A stretch of 64,000 nucleotides of DNA from Owenia fusiformis. Its lineage: Eukaryota > Annelida > Polychaeta > Sabellida > Oweniidae. Within the stretch, counting starts at the first letter, position 1; each line of letters begins with the position of its first letter. A program made the position numbers and the translations under genes. The stretch spans positions 1 through 64,000 of the forward strand of contig CAIIXF020000080.1 of assembly GCA_903813345.2 (NCBI GenBank). The letters are read 5' to 3'. Shown here one piece after another: positions 58,655 through 64,000 of this stretch. The notes under the pieces are model-generated. The model did no database searches and was not told the origin of the DNA. It worked only from the letters and a program-made list of their open reading frames with translations.

Positions 58655-59125
58655 AATTGGTATCGATATGGCAAATTGAATTGAACACATGTTTCTCTTA
58701 AACCAGCCATCAAAAAAGTTTGAAAAGTTTACACATCGTCAATTTAATGATCATCTTTTGAATGGTAACAGCTTAATTTGAAAAAATATATATTTTTCTC
58801 TATATTGTTTTAGAAAACACATCAGACACTTCTATCCGAACCTCATTGGAATAAAACGACGTAAACACAACAAGTTTAGGTCTCTCGAGCTCAATATTGT
58901 AATTGTACAAAGAAAATATATTTTATTTCATTCTCAAGAATTGATAGGAAGGGACAATGAAAAAAATCAAACAGTTATAGAAATATATTCAAATCATTTT
59001 CACATTAAATTGTTGTCAATCAGTGACCATTTCATAAATGCCCGTGTTTTTTACAGAATGTTTTCGTTAATTATAAGTAGTTAAAAAGAAAAACAATGTT
59101 GAATTCAGTTCGCCTTATCGATACC
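58655..59125. mobile_element. family B copy 2
   Basis: Ends AATTGGTATCGATATGGCAA and complement of TTATCGATACCAATCC; shares TCGTCAATTTAATG, CATCTTTTGAATGGTAACA, CCGAACCTCATTGGAA and TTAAATTGTTGTCAATCAGT with copy 1. More diverged and about 220 bp shorter. Confidence 0.75.
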
Positions 59126-59246
59126 AATCCTTTCAAAGAATTTCGAAAATGTGGTAAAAAGTTAGAAAGGAATAAATAGAACGACTCCCAAAGTAATTTT
59201 TGCTGTAAATTGACATCATAAAGGAGTACGTAAAATATGGCACGTC

Positions 59247-60077
59247 TACTACTTTTTTCAAGGCCTGACTGCGTCGCTAACATGCTAAATATAAGAGTTA
59301 GCTGACGTTTGGGAGTCTGACTTACCTTCTAAAGGTTAGAACCCGAATCTTAATGAAACCATATCACCTTTGTTGCGTCGATGATGATGCATAAACATAG
59401 CATTTGATAGAAATTAGCGTAAATGCTTTTCCGACTTTTTCATTTTTCATCAATGTTGACGTCCGGGAAGGTGTTGTAGTTATCACGAAATAACGCATTG
59501 ACCCTTGAACTTTACTTTGTTGACGTGTCAACCAAGCATGTCTGGTGTGAAAATTAAAAGAATATTAAGCAATGTTCTACATCCGCCAAGCTAAGTGAAG
59601 TAGTCAATATTTAAAATTACCAATTTCAAGTGAAGTACGCAACGAACGAAACTGCGTGATCTACACTCCTACTATTGGTCTGAATGAAATGCTACGTAGA
59701 AATATGAGCCGTCTGCTGTATTAGTCGATTAATAGAGTAAGACCTGTTGGTGATGCTTTATAATTTAGACCAAAACATTGAAGAACAAACGAACCTGTAA
59801 ATCGTGAAAACAACGAACAAATATTCGGTTTTCACATATGTTCGGTAATTTTTCGTATTGAAACTTCCGGAACTTACAAGGAAATCATTCATTTTCTCGA
59901 TCCATGATTTACCTCTTGGATGTTGTGGCAATTGCTCCATGGTTGACGGAACAAAGGTGATATGGTTTCATTAAGATTCGGGTTCTAACCTTTAGAAGGT
60001 AAGTCAGACTCCAAAACGTCAGCTAACTCTTATATTTAGCATGTTAGCGACGCAGTCAGGCCTTGAAAAAAGTAGTA
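59247..60077. mobile_element. TIR element with near-identical 128-bp arms
   Basis: Arms 59247-59374 and 59950-60077 are inverted and almost identical; I found one difference (GACGTTTGGGAG against GACGTTTTGGAG). Start TACTACTTTTTTCAAGGCC. The ~575-bp centre has no recognised coding sequence; a 60-codon minus-strand frame overlaps it without known motifs. No target duplication could be settled. Confidence 0.8.
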
Positions 60078-60884
60078 TGTCTTATCTTCAATAAATGACA
60101 TGAGAATGATAATCAAGTTGATTGGATTATCTCTAAGCTGTCCCTAATCCACCCATCCTCACCAATTTTCCCCAATTCTGACGTTATTTTCACCAAAAAA
60201 TGCAGGCATTTTTAATCATTTTTAGTTGTATTGATTTTTAAGACTAGATTTTAACTGTAAAGGGGAAAAGTTAATTGTGAACCTACTTTTTGGTAATTTT
60301 TTCGTGATTTTTCGTATTATTCTGATAGTGGAGAGTTAAGCTAACGATGTTTTTCACAACGTAACCGTGAACGCAAAGTACAAAAATTAACAAAGGAATG
60401 TATCGAGCGCTCATAGTTTTACGCGCGCTTAGTCTACTTTAGATACTCTTTCAGCATCAGAGTTTCGGGTTTAGAACGGGATAATTTGAAATTTGACGTT
60501 GGGTCAACGGGAACCATTTTACTCGTGTCTATTGAACACTATGCTGTCAATTTTGATTTCGATGCACAGTTGAATTCTTGCTGAACACGATGATGTATGT
60601 CATGCATGATTTAGCGCCAAAAATATGTATTAGAAAACCAGCTATAAAACCGCATCAATGACATACTATAGAATCATTACACGCTATGGTGAAGTCTAAA
60701 CAAACACTGGATTTGAACGGCTATTTATATGAGAAGGCTACATGAATTTGTATATAGTCGAGTGATACGTACAGGTTAACCTCTCCATTATAAAGTGCTT
60801 CATACTAATATTATACAATAGCAAAATAGAGGGCAGCACAGTGTCATAAATAATTTATTTGTTACACTGTTTCAAACACTCGGA
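60078..60884. other. nothing recognised
   Basis: Follows the TIR element and precedes the LINE tail. If the host gene's 5' exons lie to the right, this is intronic. Confidence 0.4.
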
Positions 60885-62310
60885 TAGTTTTTTAGTTTTT
60901 TTTTTTAGTTTAAAATAGTTTATTTTTGTGTCACTGACATTACAATATACATATAAAATACATAATAAAAACAACATTTTGTAACATCACCAGCCGGTGC
61001 CGACTTATGAGACACAGTATACATTATATCTGAGTGTCACCCATTACTACCCCCAATGGGCAGCTTGGGTCAACACTCATAAAGACAGAGACAAAAAATG
61101 TCCCTGGTAAAAATTTATACATGATTAATAACCAATGATATAAATTCAGTCTGATTAATCAGTTTGGCATAAATAAATAAGCAGTTCATGGAATGATATT
61201 GTCAATCATTATATTAAATACATATATTGCACTAAATGAGAGTAGCATGTTGCATATGGTCAAAAATTACAATAAATACAAATATCGCACTAAATGTGAA
61301 TTGTATCATGCATATGGTCGAAGACTGTTATAACAATAAATTCATATATTGCACTTAATGTAAGTAGCATGTTGCACTATGGTCAAATATTACAATAAAT
61401 ATAAACATTGCACTAAATGTGAAATACACAATGCATCGGTTGAAGACAAATATTACAATAAATACATGTATTGCACTAAATGTGAGATGCATATTGCATG
61501 ATAAATACATATATTGCACTAAATGTAAGTAGTATATTGCATATGGTCAAATATTACAATTAATATGAATATTGCACTAAATGTGAAATACATAATGCAT
61601 ATGTTTGAAGACAAATATTACAATAAATGCATATATTGCACTAAATGTGAGATGCATATTGAATAATAAATACATATATTGCACTAAATGTGATTTGCAT
61701 GAGCAGTGAATAAATAAAAAAGAGCCCCATAGATAATATACACCTCTGCAGTAGTGAATTGAGACCATCTTCCCCAAGGTTGATAGCTCGAAGCACTAAA
61801 AAGAGGCATCATAAAACCAAGGAGTTTCTGACTAGATACATTTTAAATAAATATTTTATAAAGGAAACTTAGGTGACATGCATACTCATTTAGTGATTAT
61901 AGCCTATCAATATTAAGAGATCTCTTATTGCACATATTATAAACTAAAGCTCCTAATGGTCTTTGGAGTGAAGTACAATTCATAATGGAGACAAAAAGAA
62001 GTGTAGAATTGGCTGATGTTACATCTAAATAAGGCAATTTCTGTTTAACATTTTCATAAAAATCACATCTTAGATCATCATAATGGCTACATTCTAATAA
62101 GAAATGCTTTTCATCTTCAATACAATTCATGTCACATAACAAGCATTTCCTTTCGTGTAATGGTATACCTGTGTAGCGCTCTGTTTCAATTGCTAAGGGT
62201 AAAGTACCAGTTCTGAATCTAGCGAGTGACCTACGGTGATGCTTTGGTAGGGCCAAATACCCTTCCTTGCAAACACCATATTTGTACAGTCTATATTGCC
62301 TCAATAGTAG
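60885..62310 (-). pseudogene. LINE 3' half, 5'-truncated
   Basis: At 61897-62304 the minus strand reads HHRRSLARFRTGTLPLAIET, RKCLLCDMNCIEDEKHFLLE and CSHYDDLRCDFYENVKQKL: the C-terminal block of a non-LTR reverse transcriptase (R-F-R-x-G-x-L-P, C-x-x-C ... E-D-E-x-H-F-L-L-x-C). The frame starts abruptly near 62310, as in 5' truncation. The 3' region holds the tandem array at 61210-61700 and ends near a T-rich run (60888-60915), which would be the poly(A) tail on the minus strand. Confidence 0.75.
61210..61700. repeat. irregular tandem repeat TATTGCACTAAATGTG
   Basis: The word ATTGCACTAAATG or close variants occurs about nine times between 61225 and 61690, spaced roughly 40-66 bp, joined by AATATTACAATAAATA and ATGCATATTGCAT words. 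It occupies the 3' untranslated part of the minus-strand LINE. Confidence 0.8.
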
Positions 62311-63059
62311 ACTTAGTAGACTTAGATAGTGACTTACTCAGAGTTATGGATTGCCTTAATCCTGTATTTTACATTGTATTGTTTGTGTATAAAACATTTC
62401 TGTCTGATTCACGTAGAGCTATTTATACAGTGAATAGTGACTGCAGTACACTGACATGTAATTACATGTACCTGATTTTGACTATTCAACCTAGATTTTT
62501 GTTTGGGCAGGCTGAAATGAATAAGTGTGAAAATAAAATGAATAACAGGGTTAGACAAAAATGTCATCCAAAGAAATGTTATTAACTCATTTATTCAGTA
62601 TGAGTTGAAATCAATTTTTTTTGCATTTTACCATGCTTCATCGGTCCATTTCTCATGGTCACAATTATATGGCCATTTTACAAAACATGCTCCAAATTCC
62701 AGCCTCGTCGCTTCAGACAGACCTGCACTGGTCGGTTGAGGTTGTAAGTTCACGGTCACAGAACTTTTTCTCCAACTTGTTGTACGTGTTAAAAAAAATT
62801 ATCTCAGAAATAGCCCGTTGTTAAGAGATGAAGAATTTTTCGTATCCATCGTACACCATGTTTCGTATTGAAGCCATAAAATCCTACCATTTTAGGCAGG
62901 GCCAATTAAACTTAGTAATAAAAAGAAAGAACATTAAACAAGGTTTTATTATGCGAAACCAGAGCAACGGCAACGCCAAAGCGTAGCGAATCCCATCGAA
63001 TAGAAATGGCTGGCATTTTACAAAAAAATATATAGCAAATATCGTAAAATAACACCCAT
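62311..63059. other. nothing recognised
   Basis: A 119-codon plus frame at 62226-62585 starts in the LINE antisense and has no motif. No exon of the host gene could be supported here. Confidence 0.4.
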
Positions 63060-64000
63060 AAGAAAGGCCACCATTTTCAAAATGGCTGCTCACTAGTCAA
63101 GCTGTCATCAGAAGAAGTAATATGCTTTTAAGTAGCCACATATAAAATTTTAAAAAAATCACCCACGCATACATGCAAATGCTGGCCATTTTTTAAAATG
63201 GCCGCCTGCTACCCAAAATGTCATAAGACAGTGCAATCCGTAAGAGTATTCACATATCAAATATGAACAAAATCGCTCTATTACTTTTTGAATTATAATG
63301 AAAAATGTATTTTTGAGTTAAAGTAAAAAAAATGTAAAAATGACAGCCATTTTTTAAAATGGCCACCTACTACGCGAAGTGTCATGAGACAGTGTGCAAG
63401 GCTTATAGTATTTACATATCAAATATGAACAAAATTACCCCACTACTTTTCAAGTTATAGTAAAAAACGTAAAAATGGGGGCCATTTTTCAAAATGTCCG
63501 CCTACTACCCAAAGTGTCATTAGACAGTGTGCCATGCTTATAGTATTCACATATAAAATATGAACAAAATCGCTCTACTAGTTTTTGAGTTAGAGTAAAA
63601 AATGTAAAATAACACACGTAAAAATGGCGGCCATTTTTCAATATGGCCGCCTACTACCCAAAATGTCATTAGACATTGGGTCATGCTTAAAGTATTCACA
63701 TACCAAATATGAACAAAATCGCTCCACTGCTTTTTGACTTACAGTAAAAAATGTTAAAATAACACACATAAAAATGGCGGCCATTTTGAAAAATGTCCGC
63801 CTACTACCCAAACTGTCATTAGACAGTGTGCCATGCTTATAGTATTCACATATAAAATATGAACAAAATCGCTCTACTACTTTTTGAGTTATAGTAAAAA
63901 ATGTAAAATAAGACACGTAAAAATGGCGGCTATTTTTCAATATGGCCGCCTACTACCAAAAATGTCATCAGACATTGTGCCATGCTAAAAGTATTAACAT
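63060..64000. repeat. ~148-bp satellite running off the right edge
   Basis: GCCTACTACCCAAARTGTCA recurs near 63205, 63365, 63500, 63648, 63798 and 63947, with an outlier near 63090. Each unit also has AAAATGGCGGCCATTTTT, CATGCTTATAGTATTCACAT and TATGAACAAAATCGCTC. A 100-codon minus-strand frame across it shows an internal protein repeat and is a satellite artefact. Confidence 0.9.

Noticed and set aside
63638-63940. 100-codon minus-strand frame with internal repeat
   Set aside because: Product of two satellite units; the repeat period equals the DNA period.

Overview
This window is eukaryotic, AT-rich nuclear DNA. It has consensus splice signals, GT-AG introns of up to 13.6 kb, TATA and poly(A) signals around one gene, and a dense mix of transposons, hairpin elements and satellites. 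Nothing prokaryotic was seen. The gene content (a very large secreted, multi-domain ectodomain protein) and repeat content (Tc1/mariner, MULE, hAT-like and LINE elements) suggest a marine invertebrate, plausibly a deuterostome such as a hemichordate or lancelet, or a lophotrochozoan. That placement is an inference from protein style, not a match.

One host gene dominates, on the minus strand from about 58.4 kb down to at least 6.87 kb. I read 35 exons. Thirty of them, from 54598 to 6868, join with matching phase at every junction to give 5256 nt (1752 codons) with no stop. A further exon at 56649-56752 also joins in phase. The order from the N-terminal side is: an exon resembling the end of an M23/LECT2-type domain, short beta-rich exons, a furin-like RAKR site, a cysteine-rich region, an apple/PAN-like exon, and a long series of fibronectin-III-like repeats marked by D-x-T-P-P linkers and W-x-x-x-x-D-P-E-S-G-I motifs. 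The true 5' end lies right of the window or was not found. The 3' end is unresolved.

The main mobile element sits in the 13.6-kb intron between exons 32 and 33, antisense to the host gene: a complete Mutator-like (MULE) transposon at 10384-14259. It has a perfect 8-bp target duplication (GTACATAG). Its inverted ends are arrays of a 16-bp tandem unit. It also carries a six-copy ~91-bp minisatellite, a TATA box, an intact 601-codon transposase (PHD finger, FLYWCH-like finger, MULE DDE domain) and a poly(A) signal. Two small elements at 17836-18083 and 26906-26996 share ends and carry perfect 9-bp target duplications, so they look like unrelated non-autonomous MULE-type MITEs.

The other introns are filled with decayed Tc1/mariner elements (16.9, 32.2, 36.9, 38.0, 42.7, 44.2, 45.1, 46.2, 51.9 and 55.2 kb). 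Several are fold-back forms, and at least one carries the transposase 3' end in both arms. There are other long-hairpin elements (21.5, 40.7, 53.7, 58.7, 59.2 kb), three LINE C-terminal fragments (8.2, 52.4, 62 kb) and tandem satellites (48.2-49.0 kb, and 63.0 kb to the right edge) rich in ATGGCSGCC words. The left 6 kb and the extreme right hold little recognisable coding sequence.
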